DNA of 64,000 nt from Jannaschia seohaensis (GTDB lineage Bacteria > Pseudomonadota > Alphaproteobacteria > Rhodobacterales > Rhodobacteraceae), in contig NZ_UETC01000002.1 in the NCBI RefSeq assembly GCF_900116765.1, forward strand, positions 558,001 through 622,000, in the 5' to 3' direction. The notes below the pieces were generated by a model. It was not told the origin of the DNA. It did no database searches and saw only the letters and a program-made list of their open reading frames with translations. The translations under genes were made by a program, and so were the position numbers. Each line of letters begins with the position of its first letter. Within the stretch, counting starts at the first letter, position 1. Shown here piece by piece: positions 9,391 to 18,083 of the stretch.

Positions 9391-10506
9391 CTATGAGCCG
9401 CCTTCCATCCGCGATTGGCGCAGGGCGCGCAGCGCATCGGCCCCACGGAGCTCCGAGAGCGGGTCGCGCGGCACAACGGGCAGGTCGCTGCCCCGGATCG
9501 ACGCTTCGCGCCGCACGCTTCGGCCCGGGCCGAAGCGGTTGCGGTGCATCTGCCCCGGCGCGGCCAGCGGCACGATCAGGAAGATCACGCCCACCACCGG
9601 CACCAGCGCGATCCAATACCACCAGCCGCTGTGATCGGTGTCATGCAGCCGGCGCACCGTGACCGCGCAGCTCGACAGACCGACAGGCACGCAGAGCAGG
9701 AGAAAGGCGATCCAGCCAATCAGGTTCTGCTCGAAGGCCGGGCGGAGATCGGGGAAGGGGATCGGCTGCACGGCGCGGATTTCCTTGTAGGCCCGGTCCT
9801 GCTCGGCCTGCATGGCGGCCTCCCAGGCATCGATCTCGGCGAAGACGGGCCAAGCGAGGTAGGTCAGCGCCAGGATCGACGCGCTGACCGAGACGAGCGT
9901 GAACCACCAGTATTCGCCGGGCCCTGCACGCCCGCTCCAGGTAAACGGCGCCGCGAGACAGCTCAGCGTGACGCGGAGCGGGCCCATCTCGACGGGTGCG
10001 CGCAGCGAGGGGTCCAGCGGCGGCGGGTCCTGTGCCCGAACATCGGCGGGGCGGCCCACCTCGCCGGGCGCATAGCCCGACCCGCCGCCCGGCGGCTTGC
10101 CATTGGCGTTGCGCCCGGGATCGCCGGGGAGGATCAGCAGAACCAGCAGGATGAGCCAGCCCACGAAGGGCACGAGCTGGATCCAGTACCACCAGCCACT
10201 GCGGTCGGTGTCGTGCGGTCGCCGGACCGCGACCGCCAGCGCGTTGAGCATCGGCCAGGTACCAAGCACGGTCGCCCAGCCCAACATGATCAACCGGTCC
10301 CGCATCAGCACCGGGTCGATCCGCTGCGGCATTCCCTGCGCCTCGAGCCAGGCCAACTCGAGGAACGGCCAGAGCAGGCCCAGCCAGACCGCGCTCCCGA
10401 AGATCCAATAGACGAGGGTGAACCACCAATATTCCGACGGCGCGGCCCGGCCGCTCCAGCTGAAGGGCCGCGCGAGGCAGCGGAGTGTGGCGTCTATCGG
10501 GCCCAT
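9391..10506 (-). CDS. Membrane protein with two tandem DUF805 domains
   Basis: The product is 371 residues with two copies of the DUF805 membrane unit. Copy 1 (about residues 1-125) has SEYWWFTLVYW and RRPHDTDRSGWWYWI. Copy 2 (about 170-310) has GEYWWFTLVSV and RRLHDTDHSGWWYWI. A glycine/proline-rich linker joins them, and a 60-residue soluble tail follows. Most DUF805 proteins have a single copy of about 120-150 residues, so this is an internal duplication. Its function is unknown. The start MGPIDATLRCLARPF at 10504-10506 mirrors the beginning of the second copy (MGPLRVTLSCLAAPF). Confidence 0.85.
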   Translation of the reverse strand: MGPIDATLRCLARPFSWSGRAAPSEYWWFTLVYWIFGSAVWLGLLWPFLELAWLEAQGMPQRIDPVLMRDRLIMLGWATVLGTWPMLNALAVAVRRPHDTDRSGWWYWIQLVPFVGWLILLVLLILPGDPGRNANGKPPGGGSGYAPGEVGRPADVRAQDPPPLDPSLRAPVEMGPLRVTLSCLAAPFTWSGRAGPGEYWWFTLVSVSASILALTYLAWPVFAEIDAWEAAMQAEQDRAYKEIRAVQPIPFPDLRPAFEQNLIGWIAFLLLCVPVGLSSCAVTVRRLHDTDHSGWWYWIALVPVVGVIFLIVPLAAPGQMHRNRFGPGRSVRREASIRGSDLPVVPRDPLSELRGADALRALRQSRMEGGS

Positions 10507-10701
10507 AATAACTTCTCCGGGTAATGTCCCCGAGGGGGCTCGCATCAGAATGAGGCCCGGATCCTGCGATTGTCCGGTGCCGGTTCGGCAATTGCCCGCG
10601 CAAGGATGCCTCACCCGCGCAGTTGTGAACGCCCCTCCCGTTGAGACGGCGTCTCGAAAGAGTTAACGTCCCGGCCTGACCGGAGACGTATGGAGACCCC
10701 C

Positions 10702-11289
10702 ATGGCCAAAACGACCCGCCGCAGCCTTTTGCTCGGGGCGACCGCCGCATTGGCGGCACCCTCCGTGCTACGCGCGCAGACCCGCGCCCTCGAAGATTTC
10801 GGCGGTATGACCCCTCCGACCGAAGCCCGCCGGAATATCTCCAGCTTCCAGCGGATCGACTGGCGCGACCATTTCGACAGCCTCGGGAAGGCGACGATCA
10901 TCTGCGACACCGTGAGCCGCGCGCTGCATTACTGGGATGCGACCGGCACGGATTACCGCCTCTATCCGACCTCGGTGCCGATGACCGACGAGCTGACGCG
11001 CACCGGCTATACCGAGATCGTCCGCAAGAAGGTCGGGCCGACCTGGACGCCCACGCCCAGCATGCGCGAGCGCGACCCCTCCCTGCCCGATTTCATGCCC
11101 GCCGGACCCGGTAACCCGCTGGGCACCCATGCGATGTATCTCAGCTGGCCGGCCTATCTGATCCACGGCACCCACGACACGCGCAAGATCGGGCGCCGGT
11201 CGTCCTCGGGATGTATTGGGCTCTATAACGAAAAGATCGCGGAGCTGTTCGAGATCACTCCGATCGGCGCCCAGGTCCGCGTGATTTGA
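10702..11289 (+). CDS. Exported L,D-transpeptidase (YkuD/ErfK family)
   Basis: The product is 195 residues with a Tat-like signal, MAKTTRRSLLLGATAAL, cut near VLRAQT. The catalytic YkuD segment reads YLIHGTHDTRKIGRRSSSGC followed by IGLYNEKI. It carries the conserved His and the nucleophile Cys, but with S-S-G-C-I-G where most members have S-H-G-C-I-R. The enzyme would cross-link peptidoglycan or anchor proteins to it in the periplasm. A GGAG six bases before the ATG at 10702 supports this start; an in-frame ATG at 10690 is possible. A polyproline lipoprotein and a caspase-like gene follow after a terminator. Confidence 0.88.
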   Translation: MAKTTRRSLLLGATAALAAPSVLRAQTRALEDFGGMTPPTEARRNISSFQRIDWRDHFDSLGKATIICDTVSRALHYWDATGTDYRLYPTSVPMTDELTRTGYTEIVRKKVGPTWTPTPSMRERDPSLPDFMPAGPGNPLGTHAMYLSWPAYLIHGTHDTRKIGRRSSSGCIGLYNEKIAELFEITPIGAQVRVI

Positions 11290-11714
11290 GCCTGCCTCCC
11301 GGTCGCGGCAGACCTTAACCCCGGACCTGTCCCCCCCGGGCTCGGGTTCGTCGGCGCTCGGACCGAGATCGAGGCCGCGCGGTGCCGCCCTAATCAGTCC
11401 GATTTCGGCCGCGGCGCGCTGTCCCGCGGCCTTTTCGTTTTGAGGACGCTCTTTCTTCTCCATCGCGCGTCGTCGACATGACCCGCGTAAGCGCGTCCAG
11501 GGGCGATCCTGGCCCCCCACATCGCCGATCCACCGGATCCGCGCCGGGCGGTCGCGGTCACGAATTTGTGGACGCTGGGTCAATCCACGCCTACGATGGC
11601 GAGCAATGGGTCAAGGAGGACGTGCCGTTACGCCGCGGTTTCCGATCGCGGCTCCGGGATGTCCTCAAGACCGCTCCACCACCGCGCCTGCGGTGCTGTC
11701 GCAGGAGGATCATC
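11290..11714. other. 425-base gap with terminator, no supported gene
   Basis: This spacer separates the L,D-transpeptidase gene from the lipoprotein gene. It contains the rho-independent terminator at 11407-11442. The rest (11443-11714) has an open frame in phase with the lipoprotein but with no protein-like composition. It probably holds the promoter for the lipoprotein-caspase pair, though I could not identify convincing -35/-10 boxes. Confidence 0.5.
11407..11442 (+). terminator. Rho-independent terminator after L,D-transpeptidase gene
   Basis: GGCCGCGG (11407-11414) pairs perfectly with CCGCGGCC (11424-11431) around a nine-base loop and is followed by TTTTCGTTTT. It lies 117 bases after the transpeptidase stop codon, so that transcript carries a long 3' untranslated tail. 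Confidence 0.75.
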
Positions 11715-12032
11715 GTGACGCCGACAAGCAAGTTCGCGCTCAGCACCCTCGCGCTGCTGATGATCAGCGCCTGCGTCCCGCCTGACGCGCCCGACAGGTC
11801 CAACATGGCCGCAACTGCCAATGGCAGTGACGACGGGGACGGCGTATCGGCCAGCCGTCAAAGCAGCCCGCCTCCGCCACCGCCGTCCTCACCACCGCCG
11901 CCGCCGTCCTCACCGCCTCCGCCGCCGCCGTCTTCACCGCCTCCGCCTCCGCCGCCGCCCGCCTCACCGCCGCCGCCTCCACCGCCGCCACCTCCACCGC
12001 CGCCTCCGCCATCTCCCGATCCTTGGGATTGA
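11715..12032 (+). CDS. Polyproline-tailed lipoprotein
   Basis: The product is 105 residues from a GTG start, with AGGAGGA at 11703-11709 just upstream. The signal peptide ends in the lipobox LMISAC (Cys20), predicting a lipid-anchored exported protein. After a short linker rich in Asp, Ser and Asn, the last 55 residues are almost only proline in blocks of five to fifteen separated by SS or AS, ending PSPDPWD. Such a tail is rigid and extended and could span the periplasm or bind a partner. The stop codon lies four bases before the caspase gene start, so the two are probably translated together. Its function is unknown. Confidence 0.75.
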   Translation: MTPTSKFALSTLALLMISACVPPDAPDRSNMAATANGSDDGDGVSASRQSSPPPPPPSSPPPPPSSPPPPPPSSPPPPPPPPASPPPPPPPPPPPPPPPSPDPWD

Positions 12033-12036
12033 GGCG

Positions 12037-14523
12037 ATGCGACGGAGAGAGGCCCTCCTCGGTTCAAGCCTCCTGGCGCTCGCCTGCGTGACCGCCCACA
12101 TGGCTGCCGCGCAGCGCGGCAGCGCGCTCGAGGAACTGGTGCAGCCCACCGCCAGGATCGCGCCCCTGCGAAACTTCGATCCGGCGACCCGTCCGTCGCG
12201 GCGCTATGCGGTTGTGATCGGCAATTCCGACTACGCAAGCATCCCGGACCTGCCGAACGCCCATGCCGACGCCCGCGCCATGGCGGCGTTCCTCCGCACG
12301 CAAGAATACCAGGTCGCCTACCACGAGGACATCGACAAGCTGGGCTTCGAGAACGTCCTGCGCCGCGTCCTGTTCGACGTGGATGAGGATACGGAAGTGG
12401 TCGTGTTCTACGCCGGCCACGGCTTTCAGATCGGGTCGGAGAACTATCTCGTCCCCGTCGATGCCGATTTTGACAGCCCCTATGACGTGCCGTTCGAGTC
12501 CGTGTCGCTCGGCTCCCTGGTGGGCATCGTCGGGGCGCGGGCGCGGCTTCAGATCGTGATGCTCGACTCGTGCCGGGACAATCCCTTCGCCGGCCGCGTC
12601 GCCATGACCGAACGCGGCAGCGACCTGCGTGAGACGCGGACCGGCTTCACTTCCCAGGCGGCACCGCTCAACTCGATGCTGGTCTTCTCGACGGCGCCCG
12701 GCTCCGTCGCCTTTGACGGGGAGGGCGAAAACAGCCCCTTCACCGCCGCCTTCGTCACCGAAGTCTCCGAGGATGCGGATGCGGGCGTCTCCGAGGTCTT
12801 CGAAGGCGTGCGCCGCCGGGTCTATGCCCAGACCCAGGGCCGTCAGATCCCCTGGGACAGCTCGACCCTGGTCGAGCAGGCGAGCTTCGGCATCGGCGCC
12901 GCGCTGGAGCGGCCGATCCAGGTCGCCTCCTCCGGCACGGGCCAAGCCCGCGGCCTCGCCATGATCGCGGTGACGGGCGAGGAGATCCGGGACAGCCTCC
13001 CGACGCAGGTGGCGGCCCATGCCGCCGCGCGCATCGCCGCGGAATTCCGGCCCCAGGTCGCCATCGGCCCGGCCCTCGCCGAGGCGCTCGACCTGTCGCC
13101 CGAGGCCCGTATCGCGGTGACCGCGCCGCCCGAGACGGGACGCCTGACCTTGCGGGACGACCGCGGCGTGGACCGTGACATGGTCGGCCGCAGCCTGAGC
13201 GCGGCGGACTTGCCCGATCTGATGCTCTCGAACCGCTCGCTGCAACGGCCCGCGACCTCTTTCGAGGAGCCGCTGATCGCCGACCGCTTCGAAATCGAGG
13301 TCGACGGCCAGCCGCGCACCGTCCTGCTCGATCTGGCCATCGACCCTTGCGACTTCGAGGCGGGCGACCATCTCGATCCCGATGGGATGGGGATCACACG
13401 CTACCCCAACGAACTGCGCCCCGAGATCGCGCTGGCCGCTTGCGACGCGGCCATCGCCGCGCAGCCCGAGGTGGGCCGCTTCCACTATCAGCGGGGACGT
13501 GCGCTCACTGCGCTGCTGCGCTTCGACGAGGCGCGCGACGCCTTCGCAGCGGCCCGCGAGCGGGGCCATACCCGCGCCTGGTATGCGCTCGGCGCTTCGC
13601 TCTTCGACGAGGAGCGGCGCTCGGGCGGCTATGGTTATCGCAAGGCGTCCGACGCGGTCCTGCAACTCTACGCGCGCGGCGCGCAGGAGGGCGATCCCTA
13701 CGCCTTTCACGCGCTCGGCCGCCAGCTGATGGAATTCGGCGAAACGGACGCGATCCAGATCGAGGGCTACGACCTGATCATGCGCGCCATGGAGGTCGGT
13801 CACACCTTCGCGATGAACGCCATGGCCGCGATCTATCTGCGCGAAGGCACGGAGGAATACGACCCGGACCGCGCCCTGCGCTACTACCGCGAGAGCGCCC
13901 GGCGCGGCGATGTCTACGGCTATTACGGCATGGGCTATGCCCATTCCATCGGCCTGGGCGCGTTGGCGCCCGACCCGGGCGAAGCCTATCGCTGGATGCG
14001 CCGCGCCGCCGAGGGCGGGCACCCGTTCGCGCCCTATTCCGTGGGCGTCGCCCTGGCCGATGGGTCCGCCACCGGCACGCCCGACCCGGCCGCGGCGCTC
14101 GGCTATTACTTACAGGGCTTGGAGCGGGGCCACGCGCTCTCTGCCGTGGTCGCGGTAGACCTGCTGCGCGGGACAGGGGTCGAGGGCTATACGCCGTTCG
14201 ACGCCGCCGCCATAGCCGCCAAGGGCGCGGCGCTTGGCAATGCCCGCTACGCCCCCGACGCGCGGGCGCGGCTCGACGGCTTCGGGGCGCGGGAGATCGA
14301 TGGCGGCGCCCAGCTCCTCTTGCGCGACCTGATCGAGTTGACCGGGATCGAGGGAGAGATCGCCGTCGACGGCGCCTTCGGCCCCGACAGCCGGACGACG
14401 CTGGCGCGCGTGGTCGACCGGCTCGACCCGGGCGCCACGGTGCCGACCGACCCGGCGGAGCGGGCGGTCTATCTCGCCAGCCTGTTCTGGAAGGAACAGC
14501 CCTTCCGCGTCGATCTCTACTGA
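12037..14523 (+). CDS. Exported caspase-like (C14) protein with Sel1-like repeats
   Basis: The product is 828 residues. Residues 1-26 form a twin-arginine-like signal, MRRREALLGSSLLALAC. Residues about 56-290 are a caspase/metacaspase p20-like domain: YAVVIGNSDYASIPDLPNAH, then VVVFYAGHGFQIGSENYLVP with the catalytic His (about 128), then IVMLDSCRDNPF with the nucleophile Cys (about 179). Residues about 470-770 are Sel1/TPR-like repeats (GMGYAHSIGLGALAPD; APYSVGVALADGSATG). The last 60 residues, with VDGAFGPDSRTTLARVVD, resemble a peptidoglycan-binding fold. The GAGG box overlaps the stop of the preceding lipoprotein gene, implying translational coupling. The target is unknown. Confidence 0.85.
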   Translation: MRRREALLGSSLLALACVTAHMAAAQRGSALEELVQPTARIAPLRNFDPATRPSRRYAVVIGNSDYASIPDLPNAHADARAMAAFLRTQEYQVAYHEDIDKLGFENVLRRVLFDVDEDTEVVVFYAGHGFQIGSENYLVPVDADFDSPYDVPFESVSLGSLVGIVGARARLQIVMLDSCRDNPFAGRVAMTERGSDLRETRTGFTSQAAPLNSMLVFSTAPGSVAFDGEGENSPFTAAFVTEVSEDADAGVSEVFEGVRRRVYAQTQGRQIPWDSSTLVEQASFGIGAALERPIQVASSGTGQARGLAMIAVTGEEIRDSLPTQVAAHAAARIAAEFRPQVAIGPALAEALDLSPEARIAVTAPPETGRLTLRDDRGVDRDMVGRSLSAADLPDLMLSNRSLQRPATSFEEPLIADRFEIEVDGQPRTVLLDLAIDPCDFEAGDHLDPDGMGITRYPNELRPEIALAACDAAIAAQPEVGRFHYQRGRALTALLRFDEARDAFAAARERGHTRAWYALGASLFDEERRSGGYGYRKASDAVLQLYARGAQEGDPYAFHALGRQLMEFGETDAIQIEGYDLIMRAMEVGHTFAMNAMAAIYLREGTEEYDPDRALRYYRESARRGDVYGYYGMGYAHSIGLGALAPDPGEAYRWMRRAAEGGHPFAPYSVGVALADGSATGTPDPAAALGYYLQGLERGHALSAVVAVDLLRGTGVEGYTPFDAAAIAAKGAALGNARYAPDARARLDGFGAREIDGGAQLLLRDLIELTGIEGEIAVDGAFGPDSRTTLARVVDRLDPGATVPTDPAERAVYLASLFWKEQPFRVDLY

Positions 14524-14533
14524 CCCCCGCGCG

Positions 14534-15265
14534 ATGACCGAACTCCGCTGTCTCACCCTCGACGGGCATACGCTCGACATCCGCCCGGCCCCGGGCAAGC
14601 GGGACTGGATGGAGGCCACGCCCCAACGCTTCGCCTATCGCTGCCTCCCGCTGACCCTCGCCAATGCCTGCGGCTGGGAAATCCTGGTGCCCGAGACCTT
14701 CACCGCGGTCTGGACCGGCAAACCGGGGCTCGACGCCGTGATCCTGTCGGAGACGCGCGGTACCCCCGCGCTGAGCCATTTCGGAAACGGGGTCCTGACC
14801 TTCCACGTCAACGCGCTGTTCCGCACCGATCCCGGCATCAGCCTGATGGTGCGCGGCCCGATGAACCGCCCCAAAGATGGGATCGCGGCCCTGGATGCCG
14901 TGGTCGAAACTTGGTGGAGTCCCTTCACCTTCACGATGAACTGGATGTTCACCCGTCCGCATCATCCCGTGACCTTCGAGGCGGGCGAGCCCTTCTGCCA
15001 CCTGTTGCCCATCGACATCCCCGCCATCGCGGCGACCCGGCCCATCCGCAAGCCGCTCGCCTCCGAGCCCGAAACCAAGCGCAAGCTCGACGCCTGGAGC
15101 GCCTCGCGGGAGGCCTTCAACCAAAGCCTGAAGGACATCCCCTCGGAGCAGATCAAGGAGGACTGGCAGAAGCATTACAGCCAGGGCGTCGATCTGGACG
15201 GGGACGCACCGGATGGGCGGCACTTCACCAAGCTCCGTCTGTCGCCCTTCAAGGACGAGAGCTGA
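14534..15265 (+). CDS. DUF6065-like protein of unknown function
   Basis: The product is 243 residues with no signal peptide. Features include ANACGWEILVPETFTAVWTG near the N-terminus, FHVNALFRTDPGISLMVRGP and WWSPFTFTMNWMFTRP in the middle, and a charged helical end (PETKRKLDAWSASREAF). This matches my memory of the uncharacterised DUF6065 family, whose members often sit near secretion or 2-oxoglutarate/iron genes, but no function is established. It begins ten bases after the caspase gene stop, so it is probably the third gene of that transcript. Confidence 0.7.
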   Translation: MTELRCLTLDGHTLDIRPAPGKRDWMEATPQRFAYRCLPLTLANACGWEILVPETFTAVWTGKPGLDAVILSETRGTPALSHFGNGVLTFHVNALFRTDPGISLMVRGPMNRPKDGIAALDAVVETWWSPFTFTMNWMFTRPHHPVTFEAGEPFCHLLPIDIPAIAATRPIRKPLASEPETKRKLDAWSASREAFNQSLKDIPSEQIKEDWQKHYSQGVDLDGDAPDGRHFTKLRLSPFKDES

Positions 15266-15303
15266 GCGCGCCCGTCCGTGGATGAACGTCAGATCGGCTG
15301 CCC

Positions 15304-15367
15304 GTAGGGCGGGGATTTCCCCGCCCCCAGCCGAAGACAGGAACGGCGCGCCGAACCCCGCCCTAGG
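15304..15367. repeat. GTAGGGCGGGG palindromic repeat, copy 1
   Basis: The 22-base element at 15304-15325 starts GTAGGGCGGGG and ends TCCCCGCC, and an imperfect inverted partner (CCCCGCCCTAG) lies at 15355-15365. The same element occurs near 31980-32031 and 45192-45242. It sits between convergent genes (stops at 15265 and 15384), where it could act as a transcription end or RNA-stabilising hairpin. It is a REP-like dispersed repeat. Confidence 0.7.
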
Positions 15368-15383
15368 CCATCGCGCGCGACGC

Positions 15384-18083
15384 TCAGAACAGCAGCACGT
15401 CCTGCGCGCCGATCGGGCCACCGCCCTCGATCACGGCGACCGCAATCGGGGCCTCGGTGCCTTCGGCCCCGTCCCGGTCGATCCGGATCTGACCGCTCTC
15501 CCTGTCGTAGAGGAACTGCCCCGACCGCACCGCAGCCCCCGCCGCCGCAGCCGAGACCTCGCGGAAATCGACGGACGCACCACCCAGACCGAAGAGTTGG
15601 TCGTCCAGCGCCAGCCGGTCGCCCGCCTCGAAATCGGAGATCGTCACGACGCCCTGAACCCCGGCCCGCAGCTGAAACATGTCGGCCCCCGCGCCGCCGA
15701 CATAGACGCTCCCGTCGCCACCGCCGGAGATCGTGTCGTCGCCACCGAGACCGCGGATCAGATCCGCCCCTCCACTGCCGCCATCCAACCGATTGCCGTT
15801 CGCATTGCCCGCGATGTCGTCGTCGAAGGCGGAGCCCTCGACCGCCCCGATGGAGATCAGCACATCGCGCCCGCCCCAGCCGTCGCGCATCGCGCCTCGG
15901 CCGTCCGGCCCGCCCTCCAGCCGGACCACGACGCCACCGGGCGCCGCCACATCCGCGCGCACGAGATCGCCGCCCAGAGCGCCGTGGAGCGTGTCGTCGC
16001 CCTGCCCCCCGATCAGCGTGTCGGCCCCGCCCGCTCCGTTGAGACTGTCGTCTCCGGCACCGCCGGACAGGAGATCGGCGAACCGGCTCCCCAGAATGTT
16101 GTCGGCACGCCGCGTGCCATCGACCCCGGTGAAGCCTGTCACGCTGTCGCGGAATCCGAACGCATCCTCGGCGAAGCGCTCGATGAGGTTGACGACGACG
16201 CCCCGATCCCCATCGAGCATGTCGAGCACCGCGCCGCCGAAGCCGCCGTCAATCGTATCCGCCCCCGCCCCACCGGACACGGTGTCCGCGCCGGCCCCGC
16301 TGTCGATCGCCTCCCCCAGCGCGCCGCCGCGAATGACGTTGGCCCCCGCATTGCCCGAGAGCATGACCGTCCGTTCGTTGCCGGTCAGATCGACGTCGTC
16401 TTCCCCTACGAGAATGCCCGCCTCGACCCAGATACTCGTCAGATTGAGATCGACGGAAGCAAAGACGCTGTCCTCCCCCAAGTCGCCCGGCGCCTCCAGG
16501 ATCAGGTCGCCCGGATCGTCGACGTAATAGGCGTCGGAGCCCCATCGCCCGATCATGGTGTCGGCGCCGGACCCGCCATAGAACGTGTCGTCGCCGATAT
16601 CGCCGGATAACAGATCGTCGCCGCCCTCCCCGGACAGCAACCCGCCCCGTGCCTCGGGCGGCAGGCCTGCGGGCAGGGTCACGGCCAGGACATCGTCCTC
16701 TGCCGTCCCGGTCAGCGGGCCCCGATCGACCGGTCGGGAGGTCACCTCGACGGGCAGGTCACGATAGATCGTTCGGGTCAGATCGACGGTCTCGCGCCCC
16801 TCCCCGACGAGGCGCAGCGCCATCACGCCGCCGCCGGACAGGGGGACGAGCGCGAAGTCGCCGTATCGGACGGTCTCCGCCCAGGTGCTCAGGTCCACGC
16901 CTCCGGTGAAGACCAGAGGCGCGGGCGCGTGAAGCGGGGTGAGATCCGGAGCGAAGCTGGACAGGCTGCGCAAGTCGAACTCGTCGAAGCTGTCGAAATC
17001 GGGAAAGACGCTGGCGATCCCGACCGTCTCGACGACGATGGCGCCCTCCGCGGTTTGCGCGAGGCGCTTGGACGTATCCCAGCCGAGCCCGACGCCGGTC
17101 CGATCCGCGGTCGCGGTCCCGTCGGCATCGAAGGTCTGGAGGTAGGCGCCCTCATAGGCCCCCGTCCAGGACACCGCGTAGTCGCCGTTCGAGAGCGCGA
17201 TGACATGCGGCGCAATGGAGCCGGTGCCCGCGACCTCGAAGGCGCCGCTCCCTCGCAGAAGCGTGGGGCCGCCGACTTGTATGCCATCGGCATCGAAGGC
17301 CTGGAGATAGGCATCGAAACGGATCGACACTTCGTCGACGAGCGAGAGCGCTTCGGCGTCACTGGCCTCGTAGACGACGGCGAAGCCGCCATCGGGGCTG
17401 CGTGCCAGACCGGTGACGGTGTGATCGCTGTCCGGGTCGTCATCCGCCAGCGGCAAGAGGCTGCTCGGCCCGACAGGCACCAGCTCCGAATTCAGGCGCA
17501 GGAGCTTCAGGTCGGCCCCGTCATAGGTCGCGGCAGGACTGGAATTGCCGCGCGGCGGCGCCAGTTGCGCTTCGCCGAAGACGATGGCGTAAGCCTCTGC
17601 CGTCGCGGCGATCTTGGGCGCGGTCAGATAGGCGCGCATGTCCGCGACCACGGCGACCTCGGAGGCCGCCCGCCCGGTCGCGTCGAAGTTCTGCACGCGG
17701 ATCTGCGCCCCGGTCCGGTCGGGATCGAAATCCGCGTAGCCCGGATCCCCCTGCGCCAAGGGGACGCCGTCCGAGACCAGGCTCACCGCCACGAATCCGC
17801 CATCCGCCGTGGCCGCCACGTCCGAGACCGCGCCGAGCCCCTCGAAGGTGAAGGGCCGTCCGGCGATCCGGCCCTCCGCGTCAAGGAAGGCGGCGCGCGT
17901 CACGCCTGCCTGCGTCAGTAGTCCGAGAACCCGACCGTCGGACAGGATCTCCGTGTCGATGCTGGCCCGATTTCCGAAGCTGGCATCCAGGCCGCGGAGG
18001 AGGATGTCGCCGGGGGCGTCGAAATTGGTCACGGCGGCGCCTCCATGAAAGGTCGGACTGAAGTCTGCCCTGGGATCTGTCAT
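15384..18083 (-). CDS. Large RTX calcium-binding protein, probable type I secretion substrate
   Basis: The product is 899 residues without a Sec signal. The N-terminal 450 residues look like a beta-propeller of repeated strands (NGDYAVSWTGAYEGAYLQTF; GGFVAVSLVSDG). The C-terminal half has several blocks of RTX nonapeptides, for example GEGGDDLLSGDIGDDTFYGG, GGAGADTIDGG, GGAGDDSLNGAGGADTLIGG and GLGGDDTISGG. The last 100 residues (ADMFQLRAGVQGVVTISDF to QDVLLF) match the usual C-terminal type I secretion region. The first ATG at 18081-18083 is taken. No ABC/HlyD/TolC exporter genes lie in the window, so export would depend on a system elsewhere. Role unknown (surface or adhesive protein, inferred). 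Confidence 0.88.
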   Translation of the reverse strand: MTDPRADFSPTFHGGAAVTNFDAPGDILLRGLDASFGNRASIDTEILSDGRVLGLLTQAGVTRAAFLDAEGRIAGRPFTFEGLGAVSDVAATADGGFVAVSLVSDGVPLAQGDPGYADFDPDRTGAQIRVQNFDATGRAASEVAVVADMRAYLTAPKIAATAEAYAIVFGEAQLAPPRGNSSPAATYDGADLKLLRLNSELVPVGPSSLLPLADDDPDSDHTVTGLARSPDGGFAVVYEASDAEALSLVDEVSIRFDAYLQAFDADGIQVGGPTLLRGSGAFEVAGTGSIAPHVIALSNGDYAVSWTGAYEGAYLQTFDADGTATADRTGVGLGWDTSKRLAQTAEGAIVVETVGIASVFPDFDSFDEFDLRSLSSFAPDLTPLHAPAPLVFTGGVDLSTWAETVRYGDFALVPLSGGGVMALRLVGEGRETVDLTRTIYRDLPVEVTSRPVDRGPLTGTAEDDVLAVTLPAGLPPEARGGLLSGEGGDDLLSGDIGDDTFYGGSGADTMIGRWGSDAYYVDDPGDLILEAPGDLGEDSVFASVDLNLTSIWVEAGILVGEDDVDLTGNERTVMLSGNAGANVIRGGALGEAIDSGAGADTVSGGAGADTIDGGFGGAVLDMLDGDRGVVVNLIERFAEDAFGFRDSVTGFTGVDGTRRADNILGSRFADLLSGGAGDDSLNGAGGADTLIGGQGDDTLHGALGGDLVRADVAAPGGVVVRLEGGPDGRGAMRDGWGGRDVLISIGAVEGSAFDDDIAGNANGNRLDGGSGGADLIRGLGGDDTISGGGDGSVYVGGAGADMFQLRAGVQGVVTISDFEAGDRLALDDQLFGLGGASVDFREVSAAAAGAAVRSGQFLYDRESGQIRIDRDGAEGTEAPIAVAVIEGGGPIGAQDVLLF

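Noticed and set aside
11868-12030. CRISPR-like array or minisatellite
   Set aside because: The repeats are short, irregular proline codon runs in frame with a lipoprotein; there are no spacers.
10702-14523. Anti-phage defence island built around the caspase-like gene
   Set aside because: The caspase protein and its partner have export signals, so they act outside the cytosol; no nucleotide cyclase, STAND ATPase, gasdermin or effector gene is nearby.
16929-17921. Long plus-strand open frame (330 codons) across the RTX gene
   Set aside because: It is the opposite-strand shadow of the GC-rich RTX gene; composition is Arg/Gly-rich without any family features, and the minus-strand frame carries clear RTX repeats.
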